A stretch of 64,000 bases of DNA from Hevea brasiliensis. Lineage: Eukaryota > Streptophyta > Magnoliopsida > Malpighiales > Euphorbiaceae. Positions 23,851 to 35,749 of this stretch are shown here, piece by piece. The stretch is from NCBI RefSeq assembly GCF_030052815.1, contig NC_079510.1:30085823-30149822 (forward strand), in the 5' to 3' direction. The notes beneath the pieces were generated by a model. That model was given only the letters and a program-made list of their open reading frames with translations, was not told where the DNA came from and ran no database searches. Each line of letters opens with the position of its first letter. The stretch's first letter is position 1. The position numbers and the translations under genes were made by a program.

Positions 23851-25740
23851 GAGCTCCATATAAGAAAGAAGATCAGGATCAGCACTGCACTGCAGGGTCT
23901 GAACAGGGAAAAGCTCATCAAAACACTAGCTGAGAGATTGTCAACCTTTACATGGATTTTAGAAGAAGTTCTAGGAATAGATCCTACATTCATGGTTCAT
24001 AGCCTCAATGTCGATTCAAATAATAAGCCAATACAATAGAAGAAAAGAAAAATTATGGTAGATAGATAGTTGATTATTATAGAAGAAGTCTAAAATTTAT
24101 TAAAAACAGGTCTCATAAAGGAGGTCAAATGCCCAACATGGTCAAATGGCAAATAGAGGATGTGCATCGATTTCACCGACCTCAACAGAGCATGTCTAAA
24201 AGACCATTATCCTTTACCAATAATTTACAAGCTAGTTGACTCCACAGTAGGACATTCAGTATGCTCCCTAGTAGATGCCATATCTGGATACCACTAAATA
24301 AAGATGGATCCAGAAGATAAGGAAATGACAGCATTCATCATAGAAATGAGAGTCTTTGATTATAAGGTAATGCCTTTTGGTTTAAAAAATGAAAGTGTAA
24401 CTTATCAATGATTGGTAAGTAAAATGTTCAAAAAGTTAATCGGCAAGACGATAAAGGTGTACGTGGACAACATGATCATTAAGAGCAAAAATTTGGAAGA
24501 TCACCCAAAAGACATCGCAGAGGCATTCAACATATTTGATAAAGTTGGAATGAAATTGAATCCCATAAAAGTGCATATTCAGAGTCAAAGCAGAAAATTT
24601 TTCGGATTTTTAATTTCAAAGAAAGGAATAGAAGCTAACCTTGAAAAATTCAGAGCCATTATGGAGATAAAGCCATCAAGAACCATCAAAGAAATTCAAA
24701 GACTAAATGGGAGAATAATTGCTCTTGGATGGCTTATCATGTTCAGTAACAAAATGTCTACCATTCTACAAAGCACTCAAAGCTAGAAAGAGCTTCAAAT
24801 GAGGAGAGGATTATTAGGAAGCATTCGATGAATTGAAAAATTTTTCAACAAACTCCTTTATTGGACTCGCCTAGACAAAGTGAGATCCTATGTCTTTATC
24901 TTGTAGTAATAAAGGAGACTGCAAGTTTGGTTCTGGTGAGAGAGGAAGATGGACAGCAAAGGCTAATTTACTACATAAGCTAAGTTCTAAAAGGAGCCGA
25001 CCTCAACTATCCAATCTTAGAGAAATTAGCTTTTTTAGTTCTTTCAATAGCAACAAAGTTAATGCCATACTTTAAGTCCCACACCATCAAAGTATGCATA
25101 AATTGCCCTTTAAGGAAGATTTTACAGAGGCCAGACATGTCAGGTCACCTAGCCATTTGGTTAATAATATTGGGAGCTTACAATATCATGTATGTTCGTC
25201 AAACAGCTCTAAAGGCAAAGGTCCTTGTTGATTTCATCGCTGAACTCACACCACTACCAAAAGCAGAGACAAAATAGAAATCAACATGGAGCATTTGGGT
25301 TAATAAAGTAGCAGGTACCAACAGATCAAGAATTGGGATTATTTTGGAGGGTCCCCAAGGTAAAAAACTAAAGTATGCTACATGGCTGAGCTTCCAAGCT
25401 ACAAATAATGTGGCCGAGTATGAAGCTCTACTAATCTTCCTACGCATCATCAAGGATTTAAGAGCCCCTAATGTTACTATATATTCTAACTCTCAGTTGG
25501 TAGTGAATTAGTGTTAAAGCAACTTCTAAGTTTAGGATCCAAACCTGGGGAAATACAAAGCCAGAATACAAAAGTTAGTAGCCTAAATCCAATCTAACTT
25601 TAGAGATATCACAATCGTGCAAGTTCTTAAAGGAGAGAACTACGACACAGATGCCTTAGCCAAAATGGCAGCAACAGAGGAGCAACACCTATTTCAGCCA
25701 ATCCACCTCAAGGAAATAAGTCAACCAATAACTAACTAAG
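23851..25740 (+). pseudogene. Gypsy RT and dual RNase H relic (Tat lineage)
   Basis: RT blocks in order: GLIKEVKCPTW, MCIDFTDLNRACLKDHYPLP, VDAISGYH, MDPEDKEMTAFI, VMPFGLKN, then YVDNMIIKSK where active copies have YVDD. A normal RNase H remnant follows (about 24800-25230). A second, archaeal-type RNase H-like segment at 25280-25520 reads GIILEGPQGKKLKYATWL, ATNNVAEYEALL and IYSNSQLVVN. A second RNase H is a hallmark of the Tat clade. Its catalytic Asp in both the WVN and YSNSQ positions is Asn. At least ten in-frame stops; inactive. Confidence 0.85.
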
Positions 25741-26168
25741 AAGAGATCCTCTCAATTAACATCGGTTCAATGTGGATGTCCCTAATTTTCAATTATCTTG
25801 AGCATGGAACCTTACCTGATAAGCTTATGGAGATAAAAAAAGTTGTATAAAAGTCATTAGGCTACAATGTTCTCAACGGATGGATCTACAGGAAGTCTTT
25901 TACACAACCATGGTTAAAATGCATCTCGCCCAAAGGAGCAGAGGTCCTGATAAATATTCATGAGGGACTATGTGGAAGTCATGAAGGAGATCAGACAATC
26001 ATTAAAAAAACATTCCAATAAAGGTACTTCTAGCCTACTACAATGGACGATGCCAAAAATTTAGTTTAGTAATGGAAAAAATGCCAAGAGCATGGTTTCA
26101 TTCCTTGGACCCCTACAAAAAAATTAACAGTGATTGGAAGTCCTTGGCCATTCTACCAATGGGGAATC

Positions 26169-26319
26169 TGTAACACCCTAGGCAAATCCCATATCTGTAA
26201 AACACGGGAGAGATGCTAGGTTTATAAGTTGGTAGTTCGTAATCCCTAGTGACGCGTTTTAAAACCATGAGGGCTTCAGCCCAGAGCGGACAATATCACT
26301 AGTGGGCGGGGCCGTTTCA
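26169..26319 (+). repeat. TRIM LTR 1
   Basis: 151 bp, TG...CA, the most diverged of the three (CATATCTGT in place of CACATCGGC). Followed by PBS TGGTATCAGAGC at 26324. Confidence 0.93.
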
Positions 26320-26409
26320 TTTGTGGTATCAGAGCTGCTCCGCATGCAACCTTGAGCGATGGTGGGGCAAACCTCAGCGAGGATGCTGAGTCCCATAAGG
26401 GGGGTGGAT

Positions 26410-26560
26410 TGTAACACCCTAGGCAAATCCCACATTGGCAAAACATGGGAGAGATACTGGGTTTATAAGTTAGTGGTTCGTAACCCCTAATAACGCGTTT
26501 TAAAACCGTGAGGGCTTCAGCCCAGAGTGGACAATATCACTAGTGGGCTGGGCCGTTACA
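26410..26560 (+). repeat. TRIM LTR 2 (central)
   Basis: 151 bp with perfect 6-bp terminal inverted repeats TGTAAC/GTTACA. It serves as 3' LTR of the first unit and 5' LTR of the second. PBS at 26565 extends to TGGTATCAGAGCCA. Confidence 0.93.
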
Positions 26561-26650
26561 TTTGTGGTATCAGAGCCACTCCGCGTGCAACCTTAAACGA
26601 TGGTGGGGCAAACCTCAGCGAGGACGCTGAGTCCCATAAGGGGGGTGGAT

Positions 26651-26801
26651 TGTAACACCCTAGGCAAATCCCACATCGGCAAAACACGGGAGAGATGCTA
26701 GGTTTATAAGTTGGTAGTTCATAACCCCTAGTGACGCGTTTTAAAACCGTGAGGGTTTCAGCCCAGAGCGGACAATATCACTAGTGGGTCGGGCCGTTTC
26801 A
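26651..26801 (+). repeat. TRIM LTR 3
   Basis: 151 bp, ending GGGCCGTTTCA directly before the right GAATC duplication. Its GTTTCA end matches LTR1 rather than LTR2. Confidence 0.93.
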
Positions 26802-27739
26802 GAATCGAAGTACTCAGACTATTTCCCAAAGCCTCTGGATCCAGGCAGTATGTCATCATGGCCATAGACCACTTCATTAAATGGCCTGAAACAGAAGCAA
26901 CGCAACTTATCACTACCGATAAGGCTATATCTTTTATCAAGAAAAATATCTTTTATCGCAGTGGCATCCCTAAAGTTATCATCACAGAAAATGGAACTCA
27001 GTTCAAAGGACACAAATTTAGAGAATTTTGTGCTAGATGAGGAATCAATCTTAGATTTGATTTAATGTATAATTCAACGACATGATAGAAGTCACCAACC
27101 GAACTATCGGAAGTGGGCTAAAGAGAATGTTAGATAAAGCAAAAGAAAGATGGCTAGAAGAGCTCCCATTTGTACTGTGGACATTCCGAACAACTTCCCG
27201 ATCAGCAACTAGTGAAACCCTCTTTTCCTTAGTATATGGCTCAAAGGCAGTAATCCCTGCAGAAATTAATGTTTTAAGCTCCCAAACAGGGAATCTAGAC
27301 GCAACAATGAATGATGAAGAACTTAGATTCAATCTTGATCTAGCAGAAATAATAAGAGACTGAGCTTTCATTAGAATGGCAAAATATCATTAGAGAATGA
27401 CAAGCATGTATAACCAGAGGGTGAAAAACCGATCCTTTATCATTGCCGATCTAATTATGAAAAGATTTGATATTTCAAAAGGAGTAGCGGGAGTAAGAAA
27501 ACTAGCAAGCAATTGGGAAGGACCATATGTAATTTCAAAAATAATCTATCTAAGAGCTTATAAGATCGCCTACCCAGGAGGGAGGGAGCTCCTGCAGGTA
27601 TGGAATATTTGCAACTTGAAAAAATATTACTAATAAAAGAGCAGAGCTCAATAAATTCAATCTTCAAAAAGCATCATCCAATCTCCAAAGAGACATCTGA
27701 TCTTCTAAAATCTTCACCAATCTCTAAAGATCTGAAGCA

Positions 27740-28030
27740 TCAAAGACCTCACTTGAGACACCAAGACCTCTTCCAAGGCACAAAGACCTCATTTGAGGCA
27801 CCGAGACATCATCCGAGGCACAAATACCTCATTCGAGGCACTAAGACCTCATTTGAGGCATAAATACCTTGTCTGAGGCCTCAAGACCTCATCGAGGGGA
27901 TAAAAACCTCATATAAGGCACTAAGATCCCATTCAAGACACTTAAGACCTCACCCAAGATGCAAACCACATCCAAGGTACTAAGATCACTTTTGTGTCAC
28001 CAGGATCTCATTTGAGATACTGAGCTCTCG
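27740..28030. repeat. Minisatellite downstream of integrase
   Basis: About a dozen degenerate copies of a roughly 20-22-bp unit around GACCTCATTTGAGGCAC, each containing the near-palindrome CCTCATTTGAGG. Tandem repeats between pol and the 3' LTR are common in Tat/Ogre/Retand elements. Confidence 0.85.
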
Positions 28031-28289
28031 GCACTCAAAAGTATTATAACTTCCTCTAAGGTGCTACCTAAGACATGGATTAGTATAGACCTTTGAGCCA
28101 CTTTAACTCAAAAAAAGGATTAGAATAACATCAGGAGACCAGGGGAGATCTTTGGTTAAGCATCGACAAATTAGCATAAATCAAGGATTAATTAAAAAGA
28201 AGCCTTGATCAAAAGAGTCATTTCATTGCAACAAAAGAAAAATATAAGTCATTCAGTAGGTGGATCCCCACCCAGCTAAACATCATCAT

Positions 28290-30298
28290 TTACACTAAGA
28301 GAACCCCCAACTTCCTCATTCTTACTATTACTCTCTACTCCAGCACCAGGGCCGAGCTTTTCAAGCTAGGCGAAGTTCTCATTCGAATAGTGGCTTAGTA
28401 GCTCAGCGAGAAGGTCATTGTGAGCCTAAACATAGGCTTTGGCCTCTTTTTCAATAATTTCATTCTCTTTTTCCTTGAGCTTAGCTGAAAAATTAGCAAG
28501 GTTAGAGGCCTAACTCACCTTGGCATCTTCTACCTCCTTTTGCAGCCGAGCTACTTGCTCCTTAGAAGATCGCACTTTGTTCTCTAATTCTCGCACCCTA
28601 GCCTAACAACAGTCAAGTTATTTTTTAAGGCTATGGCCTCATTAACTGCCTTAAACATCTCCCGCCTAAGGAAATTCACTTTTTCCTTCACCATATGCTG
28701 AATGGAAGCAGCCTCCAGGTTTAAGCTCATGGATTGATGAAGGAGGTCTTCAATACTTTTTGGCCTTGTCCGAAGGTGATCATCAAGAAGACATAGGGTC
28801 ATGGCAGTAACCGTAGCCAAACCAATATTGCCCTTCATGAATTGGTACCTCTCCAGAAATTGGGAAAGAACTTGAGCACCCTTCAAAATCGGTTGCCCAA
28901 ATGAACTGCCTCTAAAGGTGGTAGAAACCAGTAGTTGACATGAAGGCTAATCCTAAATCAGAGGAGATCTAAGATCGATAGGCTAATTCTAAACACGAGT
29001 TGGCAAGCTAGTCTCTTAATTCTAGACCCACTTCTATGGTAATTGTTCACTAGCTTTCGTAATAGCAGCATGAGAGGTTGCCTCTTTCTTATAAAGGACT
29101 CATTTGGTGAGCTCCCTCTTTTTTTCCTTTGTAGCTTTCTTAGCTTCAGTCCCAGTCATATTTGCACATAAAAAGAAGTTAGTTAGTTCATATTGAGTTG
29201 AGAGAGCAAGAACTATGGTTTTTACCCTTTCCAAGCCCGAGATTAGTAAGTTGTAAGGGGATGCACTCCCCAGCCACCACATTGGCCAACCACCATTTTA
29301 GTTTGAAATTCACAACATTGACATTTAAATAATGGTAGGTGTTGGCTTGACTTTTCAATTCCAACACAACCACATTCTTATCCCGATTTAAAAAGATCTC
29401 TCCCTGAGGTTTCTCAGCCAGATAATTCCAACTCCTCAAAATGCCCTCGAAACCATGAGGATCTTTGCTCTGAAGAATAAAGAATTATTCAAATTTTTTA
29501 GAGAGGACTACTACTTCTCATTTTTCCACCTCCTAAGGTGATGTAAAGTAGTAAATGTTTTCACCATAGGAATTAGATTTTTAGCTCAGCAAAAACGTCG
29601 AAAAGCCACTAGAGTCTACCAAAAATTTAGATGAAGTTGAGCCACACAAATGCGATGATAGTTTAACACATCTTTATAAATTTAGATCAGCCTTTAATTG
29701 CTTTTCATAAACCATGATCTGATCTCCCTTCTTGAAGTAATGATTGACACGAAAGTCTTCATAGCACTTGATCAACTCAAACAGATCTCCTGAGAGATTG
29801 AATTCTTCACTTATACGGAGAAGCTCGAATGATAGCAGAATTGAGGGAACCTCATCTAATGGAAGTGAATCTTTTCTTGGCTTCTGGGATTTTTTTTTTG
29901 CTAGGACAGGCAAAATCAAGTGGGTTCAGCATAGATTGCACTACATCTACATCAACCCTCCCTCTGTTTCCCACATCCTTATTTAATATCCATGAAAATT
30001 GGACGGATGGAGTACTTATCATTCTTTGGCTATCGATATCACTCATTTTTGAAGAAAAGAAAGGCAATCGAGAAAAAGAGAAAACACTAAGAAATAAGAA
30101 CACTACCTTCACTGGAAGAAGAAACTTCATTGGAATCTCAATTGGGATCACAAAGTCACCAGCCAAATGAAATTGAGAGAATTCAGAGAAAGCACATAAA
30201 GCAACCCTCACACAAAAGACACACACATATATATATATGAGAGCATTAAAAGAGGAAAATTCAAAAGGCCGCCAAAATTTTTCACCTCGAAATGCCAA
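28290..30298 (-). pseudogene. Antisense ORF relic of the Tat-type element
   Basis: Minus-strand coding-like pieces run across the space between the minisatellite and the 3' LTR: 29674-29919 (EEFNLSGDLFELIKCYEDFRV...), 29188-29439 (SWNYLAEKPQGEIFLN...), and a coiled-coil-rich part at 28584-28886. The order resembles the plant proteins annotated as putative gypsy-type transposon (Transposase_28-like), which Tat/Retand elements carry antisense between pol and the 3' LTR. Frameshifts and stops break it into at least four pieces. Function of these antisense ORFs is unknown. Assignment rests on position and remembered family pattern. Confidence 0.6.
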
Positions 30299-30395
30299 AA
30301 TGATGATTTATCTCTTGCAGCTTTTGAGAGAGACGCCATTAATACGCATCTAGTTTCAAAAATCGTTACTCTTTTGAACCTAAAGGATCGGACTT

Positions 30396-30406
30396 GGTGG
30401 GGGGAT
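30396..30406 (+). other. Polypurine tract of the Tat-type element
   Basis: GGTGGGGGGAT immediately before the inferred 3' LTR; it would prime plus-strand DNA synthesis. Confidence 0.65.
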
Positions 30407-30409
30407 TAA

Positions 30410-30905
30410 TGATATAAAAGACCCTAAAGTCGATCTGGATAGAGTTTGCCCATCCGAGCTTAGGTGTGAACACCTAAGGGATCCGAGCTCGAAGGCAATC
30501 TCTAAAACCACCCCATTACCTACAAACCTATTTTTTGAGATCGAGCAAATCAGAGAGATCATCAGCCTCGTTGAGTTCAGACCAATTAAAGATCACACCG
30601 CTAAGCACGCCTAATTCCCATCTTAATTTTAAGATGTGCACCGTTACAACTTAAATAGGGAATTAGAGAAGATCTAGTCGAGATTTCATATAATTACCAT
30701 CCCAATCACTATATAAACAAGGTAAAGCTTCAAAAACAGGTATGCACTAGAAAATACTCACCTTGGTTACATTGAATATTCTGCTCTAAACTTGATTACT
30801 GACTTGAACGTTGAAGTAGTTGTTAACCAGCCACCGACCCTCACTTGACCTTTGACTTTTAGGTGACCCTTGATTCAGTCAGACCCAACATCCAGGAATT
30901 CCACA
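30410..30905 (+). repeat. 3' LTR of the Tat-type element (about 0.5 kb)
   Basis: Starts TGATATAAAAG just after the purine tract and ends near CAGGAATTCCACA. It contains a TATA box (30710-30717, TATATAAA) and a C/A-rich 3' part. No second copy is present upstream of gag, so the edges rest on the purine tract and TG...CA logic. The right edge could instead be near 30890. Confidence 0.55.
30710..30717 (+). promoter_or_regulatory. TATA box in the Tat-type 3' LTR
   Basis: TATATAAA in CACTATATAAACAAGG context, in the middle of the LTR, as expected at the U3/R junction. Confidence 0.5.
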
Positions 30906-31104
30906 GCTATATTAGTTCTTATTACTAAAGCTTATCAATTTTAATTTTAAATTATTTTCTAACACTCTCTAACTTTTATATTTAAAAAGTGATGTTCTCA
31001 ACAGCAGTTCCAACAGTAATGCCAAACAAGTTCTTAGTGGTTTAATGATTAAAGAACCCCTAAACCCATTCTTTAGTGAACATAATTAAAATAAATAAAT
31101 AAAT

Positions 31105-31726
31105 AAATTACTATTTAGTCCATTTATTTTAATAAAACTATTGTAATTTAAAAAAAATAAACTATTTAATTCCTATATTTTGCTTTTGTTAATCTTTTTA
31201 GTCCCATTGTTAAATATTTTGTTAGTAAATAGATTTTAATGCTAGTCAAACTACTATTTGATCCCTCTATTTGAGGAAAACTAATTAGTTGGTCTCTAAA
31301 TTTTGAAAAATACAATATTTTGAAAACCATATTCTTGGATGAAAATGAAAATTTTATTATTGTGGAGACTAAATCTGAATTTTCATCTTTTGTTAAATTG
31401 TTCAAGTATTCTTCATTCAATTCCTTTAGCATCAATATTTATGTGTAGCTCTATTGGAAAACTGATTAATTTTTTTGTGTAAACAGCTTGTACCATTTTT
31501 TATTAAAGTATGAAAAGCATAGAGAAGGAGAGTAAAAGGATATGGGTACAAAAAAGAAGAAATATGGAGAGAGAGGAATAAAGGGGAGAGGGTTAAGACA
31601 ATTATTAAAAAAAAAAAAGGGACTAAAAAGTTAACGAATCAAATTACAAGGATTAACTAATATGTTTTTCAAAATATAAGACCAATTAAATAGTTTTACT
31701 AAAATAGATGGACTAAATAGTAATTT
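31105..31726. mobile_element. MITE-like element with ATTACTATTTAGTCC ends
   Basis: Left end 31105-31140 (AAATTACTATTTAGTCCATT...) and right end 31691-31726 are inverted repeats of about 36 bp with few mismatches. The homology continues inward in blocks. No coding sequence. A related degenerate end lies at about 35443-35506, beyond solo LTR B. No target duplication could be fixed in the AT-rich flanks. Confidence 0.6.
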
Positions 31727-34301
31727 AAATGATATTAAAATCCATTCACTGAAAAAATTGATAGTGTAACATCCTCACTATAGGCAGTTTCGTACATTCC
31801 ATTGTTCTGATAATTAAAGTCTGTTCGGATGGTGGAATATCTGGAACTACACTTAAACTAGAGTGAGGAGTCATAATTAAATTAAATAAAGATCAATTAA
31901 GGTTGAAGAAAAATAAAAGAAGTAGAGTAGTTAAATGAGCAAAAGTTCCCAGTGATGAGTAACCTCACTGGGAAGTGACCATGGGTCTGGTTGCTACTTT
32001 AATCTATGTAGGACTTTGCAAGACCCTTAATAAAGGATTAATTGAGGAATTATCATGAATTAATAAGTCAAGAAAATGAAAATAAATAGGCACAAATAAG
32101 TAAATTAAAAGCTAAGGTGAAAAAGGAAGATAATGACGTATCGGGTATTATACAAAAGACAGACAGAAACCCGGTAAGAGAATAATTTGGTCAATCAAAT
32201 TTAAGAGTTTGAAATTGATAAAAAATGAGATGAATTGAGGTAATGAAGTTAGATTCATTAAACTAATCAAGATTGAGAAAAATTAAATGTAATTAGTGAA
32301 AGTCAAATTGTAATTATTATAGATTTCAATTTAATTATAATATTGCCATTCCCCTTCATTACAAAAATGCCATTATGTCTTAAATTAATATAAATATCAA
32401 ATAAATAGATAAAAATCAATAAAAAGTTGTTTTCTTCTCCTTTAATCAGTCGACACTCTCTTCATCCCTCTATCTTTCATTTTTCTTCCTCCATTAAAGC
32501 TCACCCAAAGTTTCCAAACCCTAAATTCTTCCCTAATTTCTTTAGGAAATCAATAGAAAACACAAATTAAACTTTGAATTGAAGAAAGCTCACAAGCAAC
32601 TCAAGAAATTTGAAAGATTGGTGAAGAGGAGGTGTTAACCAAATCAAGGTAAGCTATGTTCTAAGCTTTGATTATGATGAATTCATGAAATTTGAGTTTG
32701 ATTGTGGGATTTTCTTTAGAAATTGATTGAAATCTTGGGTGTAATTGAAGGAGAGGAATTCGGGGGAGTGAAGACCAGTTGGAAGAGCAAAGTTTTAGTT
32801 GAGTTGAAAGCAAATTAAAGGTGGATTAGAGTTGTTTAAAGTCTAAGCACAAAGGTTAGTGCTAAGAATTTTATGGATTTTGAATGTTTCTACAAATTGA
32901 ATTAGGGTTTTCAATTCTTATGCCTTATTTGATGTGTTTATACCTAAATTAAAACTATTTGGCATGCAATTGTTGTGAAATGCTGATGAAATGCCAAAAC
33001 AAATGAATGAATGTATAGTGGTGAATTCGGACTGATCCTGGATAGCCTAAGTCTAGTGAGTTCAAATGCTCATAACTTGAGCTAGACAACTCCAATTAAT
33101 GTAAAACTAAAGCCAAATTAAAGATAAGATAAAATACTAAATTTTTTATGGAGAACACTTGACCTGAAATTGACTGGAAGTCACTTGAATTCTGAGTTGA
33201 ATCTGGAAATGAAAATCTAGAATTCTGGAAAAATAACTAAATGAATAGTACATGCCAAAATTAGCATAACTTGTACTAGGGAACTCCAAATGATGTGATT
33301 TTTGTTTTGTTAGAAAGTTGAGACATAAAAGAACAAATTTCATGAAGAACAAACTACCTAGTTTTAATTATAAATTGGTCAAAATTTTAGAGTAAATCTA
33401 TATTGCTAAAACTAAAATTTCCTATGATTCCAACAACATGCCCTGTGACCCCCGTATAGTAAACAGGGCATATCTCCCATTATATAGCTCAAATTGAGAT
33501 GATTCAAAATGATTTTGAAACCTAAGACATAGGCCTACAACTTTGTTTTAGAGACTTTGTTCAAATTCTGGGTGTAGAATATTAAAACATTGAATGTAAA
33601 ATTTAGGTGAAAACCTGGAAACCTAGAAATCACAGGATACTGCATCTATGAACTAGGATTGAAAATTTAGCCATAACTCATTCTACAAAACCTCAAACTG
33701 GGTGATTCTTGAACTTGTGTAACCCTGAGACATAGGGAAATAATTCATATGAAGAAAAAGATGCCAAATTATGACTAAAACCTATCCAAAATAGCTTGAA
33801 AAAATGAGTCCAGAATCTATCTAGATTCTGGAATACCCTGAAAACTGGAAATTTGTCACTGGACCAGTTTTGGTAAATTGGCCATAACTTAGGGTACACA
33901 AATACAAATTGAGTAATTCTAAAGCTAAAATAAATATAATACATAGATCTACAAATCTCATGAAGGAGGTACAGCCTAATTCCTACTATACCTTGATCAA
34001 AATTGTTAAAGAAGTTAAGGCATTAAATCTAGAATTTATGTAATGTCAACAAAATGGATCAAAATATGAAAGGCAATGAATGCCAATGGCATGAAAAACA
34101 TGAAGGACATGTGAAATGGTATTTTGGGACTTATGCTCCCATGATGAATGAATGATGAAATAATGAGAATGTTGACTTGCTAATAATGATAAATTAGCCT
34201 GAGTATGCCTAGACAGTAGTGTAAGGGTTGGATAGATTGGCATGCCAAGAAGGGATGAGATTTAGTAGTACTGCATTTGGCTTTTATGCCTGGATACCAT
34301 G

Positions 34302-34453
34302 GGCAGGCACCGATGTGTCCGATATGGTTATCCCATGTTATGATTTCTTTTAATAATCATTGGCAGGCACCGATGTGTCCAATATGATTATTCCTTTAGC
34401 TTTTACGCCTAATTTATATAGCATATCTGGTAGGCACCGATGTGTCCAGTGCC
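34302..34453 (+). repeat. Triplicated GGCACCGATGTGTCC motif in solo LTR B
   Basis: GGCAGGCACCGATGTGTCC occurs at 34302-34320 and 34362-34380, and as TAGGCACCGATGTGTCC at 34431-34447. The spacing is about 60-70 bp. Solo LTR C has only one such motif, at 45245-45265. Confidence 0.85.
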
Positions 34454-34933
34454 AATATACCAGTGTATCTAGTCTTGATAATTCTGTAAAAGGTTACTTG
34501 GGCACTAACATGAAATAAGAAAGTTAAATATTAAGATAAAGATAGAGAAAGATCCCAAAGAAATAAATGCTTCCAAAGATCACAAAAATGTGTAAACATG
34601 AGGAATCAAGAAAAATATGGTGAAAAGTCTTTAAATCCATTATGTCATTAAACTACGAAGTGACTTCAAAAATTTGATAACACAATTTTTATTTTCTTTA
34701 GAATGATTTATGATTAATTAAATATGCATTTTCTTTATATTATTTAAAGTATGGAATTATTACATTTATTTGTATATTATACTTTCATTCTATTAGTGCA
34801 CCAATAAGTAAAAATGCTTAGAGCGATGGTTTTTTCCTCGCGCAGGTTCAAGTGATGAAGTCCAGTAGACTCTGTGATAGGAAAATTTGAGTTGATTTGC
34901 AGTAGGAGCCAGTGTCACCTCCATATTTCATTT

Positions 34934-34935
<2 letters not shown>

Positions 34936-34997
<62 letters not shown>
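34936..34997. repeat. (TA)n microsatellite in solo LTR B
   Basis: About 30 TA units, near the 3' block of the LTR. The other two solo LTRs lack it. Confidence 0.95.
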
Positions 34998-35002
<5 letters not shown>

Positions 35003-35401
35003 GCCCACAATTATGCATAACTATATGTTGCAATTAAACACAAGTTGTAAATTAAAATTTGAGTTATATTAAGCACATCTTGTAAATAATGAAATGAAAG
35101 AAATTCATGAATGGAAATGGTTATGTGAATGATTATGAATTATGATTTGTGATATTGAATGGTTATTAAAATTGAGAATTTCTTATTGAGATATTCAAAT
35201 AAGTTAATTATTTAACAGGTCAAATGTTAATAATACGGGGAAACTCTTACAGTTTTTCCATTAAAAATTCCTTTTATTAAATTATAATAGAATGGAATCA
35301 AGAAATAAATTTTAAGGTATAAGAATAGGTGCTTTGACATGAGATGTGACATTCCTTTGTTCGGCTACACTGTAGACCGGGTAAGGGAGTGTTACAGATA
35401 G

Positions 35402-35749
35402 AATGACTGATTAACGGATTGAGAATAGAGAATTAAATAATATATTTTTTAAAATAGATGGATTAAATAATTAAATTTATTAAAATGTAAATACTAAATA
35501 ATAATTAAAAAAAATAAACTCATATTTGAATCTATAAAATAGAAGTGAAATTACAATTTTCAAATGGCAACCAAATCATATCTCTATTCTCGCAAATGAT
35601 TTGCTTCTCCATAACCAACAACCTCATAATCATAGCAAAATGACTAAAGGTAAAATGGGAAATAATTATGCCTTTTTGAGATTGAGGAAAGTGGGAGTAA
35701 TTGTGGGTTCTCATTGTCCTTCAGCTGCTACTAGAAATTGTTGCGTAAT
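35402..35749. other. Intergenic sequence
   Basis: Contains a degenerate MITE end (about 35443-35506). No gene recognised; the two small opposing ORFs look like chance. Confidence 0.5.

Larger units (their letters stand above)
26169..26801 (+). mobile_element. Tandem TRIM retroelement: three LTRs, two internal domains
   Basis: A 241-bp unit repeats 2.6 times. Each unit is a 151-bp LTR (TGTAACACCCTAGGC...GCCGTTACA or GTTTCA) followed by a 90-bp internal domain. Just 4 bp after each of the first two LTRs lies TGGTATCAGAGC (26324-26335, 26565-26576), the primer-binding site for initiator methionine tRNA. Before LTR2 and LTR3 is a G-rich purine tract (AAGGGGGGTGGAT). A perfect 5-bp duplication GAATC (26164-26168, 26802-26806) flanks the whole array. 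No coding capacity: a terminal-repeat retrotransposon in miniature (a SMART-sized one). The tandem form probably arose by LTR-LTR unequal recombination or as a tandem at insertion. Confidence 0.95.
25741..27636 (+). pseudogene. Gypsy integrase relic, interrupted by a TRIM
   Basis: The N-terminal part has HEGLCGSHEG and a CQEHGFIPWTPT remnant of the zinc-binding HHCC module, with one Cys lost. The core is split at 26164-26806: before it VIGSPWPFYQWG, after it FPKASGSRQYVIMAIDHFIKWPE, continuous once the insert and one duplication copy are set aside. The second catalytic position reads ITENGTQF (Glu for Asp), and EVTNRTI keeps the Glu region. The C-terminal part (27082-27633) reads ELPFVLWTFRTTSRSATSET, VYGSKAVIPAEI and ASNWEGPYVI. 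Ends with TAA at about 27633. Confidence 0.87.
31765..35396 (+). mobile_element. Solo LTR B, 3.63 kb, same family as 16899-20738
   Basis: Starts TGTAACATCCTCACTATAGG and ends GGGAGTGTTACA. Perfect 5-bp duplication GATAG at 31760-31764 and 35397-35401. It shares with the 42381 copy the blocks CTAGAGTGAGGAGTCATAA, ACTGGGAAGT, GGCACCGATGTGTCCAGTGCC (spanning 34433-34453) and GCTTAGAGCGATGG followed by TTCCTCGCGCAGGTT. It contains a triplicated motif and a (TA)n tract, listed separately. No internal domain follows: host DNA begins right after the duplication. Confidence 0.88.

Noticed and set aside
26169..26801. The 241-bp repeat as a simple satellite
   Set aside because: Each unit has LTR ends, a methionine-tRNA primer site and a purine tract, and the whole has a 5-bp target duplication in a coding relic, which fits a TRIM.
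27740..28030. CRISPR-like array (regular short palindromic repeats)
   Set aside because: Degenerate tandem units with no unique spacers, in a plant retrotransposon at its usual minisatellite position.
34848..35033. ORF with a long Tyr-Ile repeat
   Set aside because: Translation of a (TA)n microsatellite; no gene signals.
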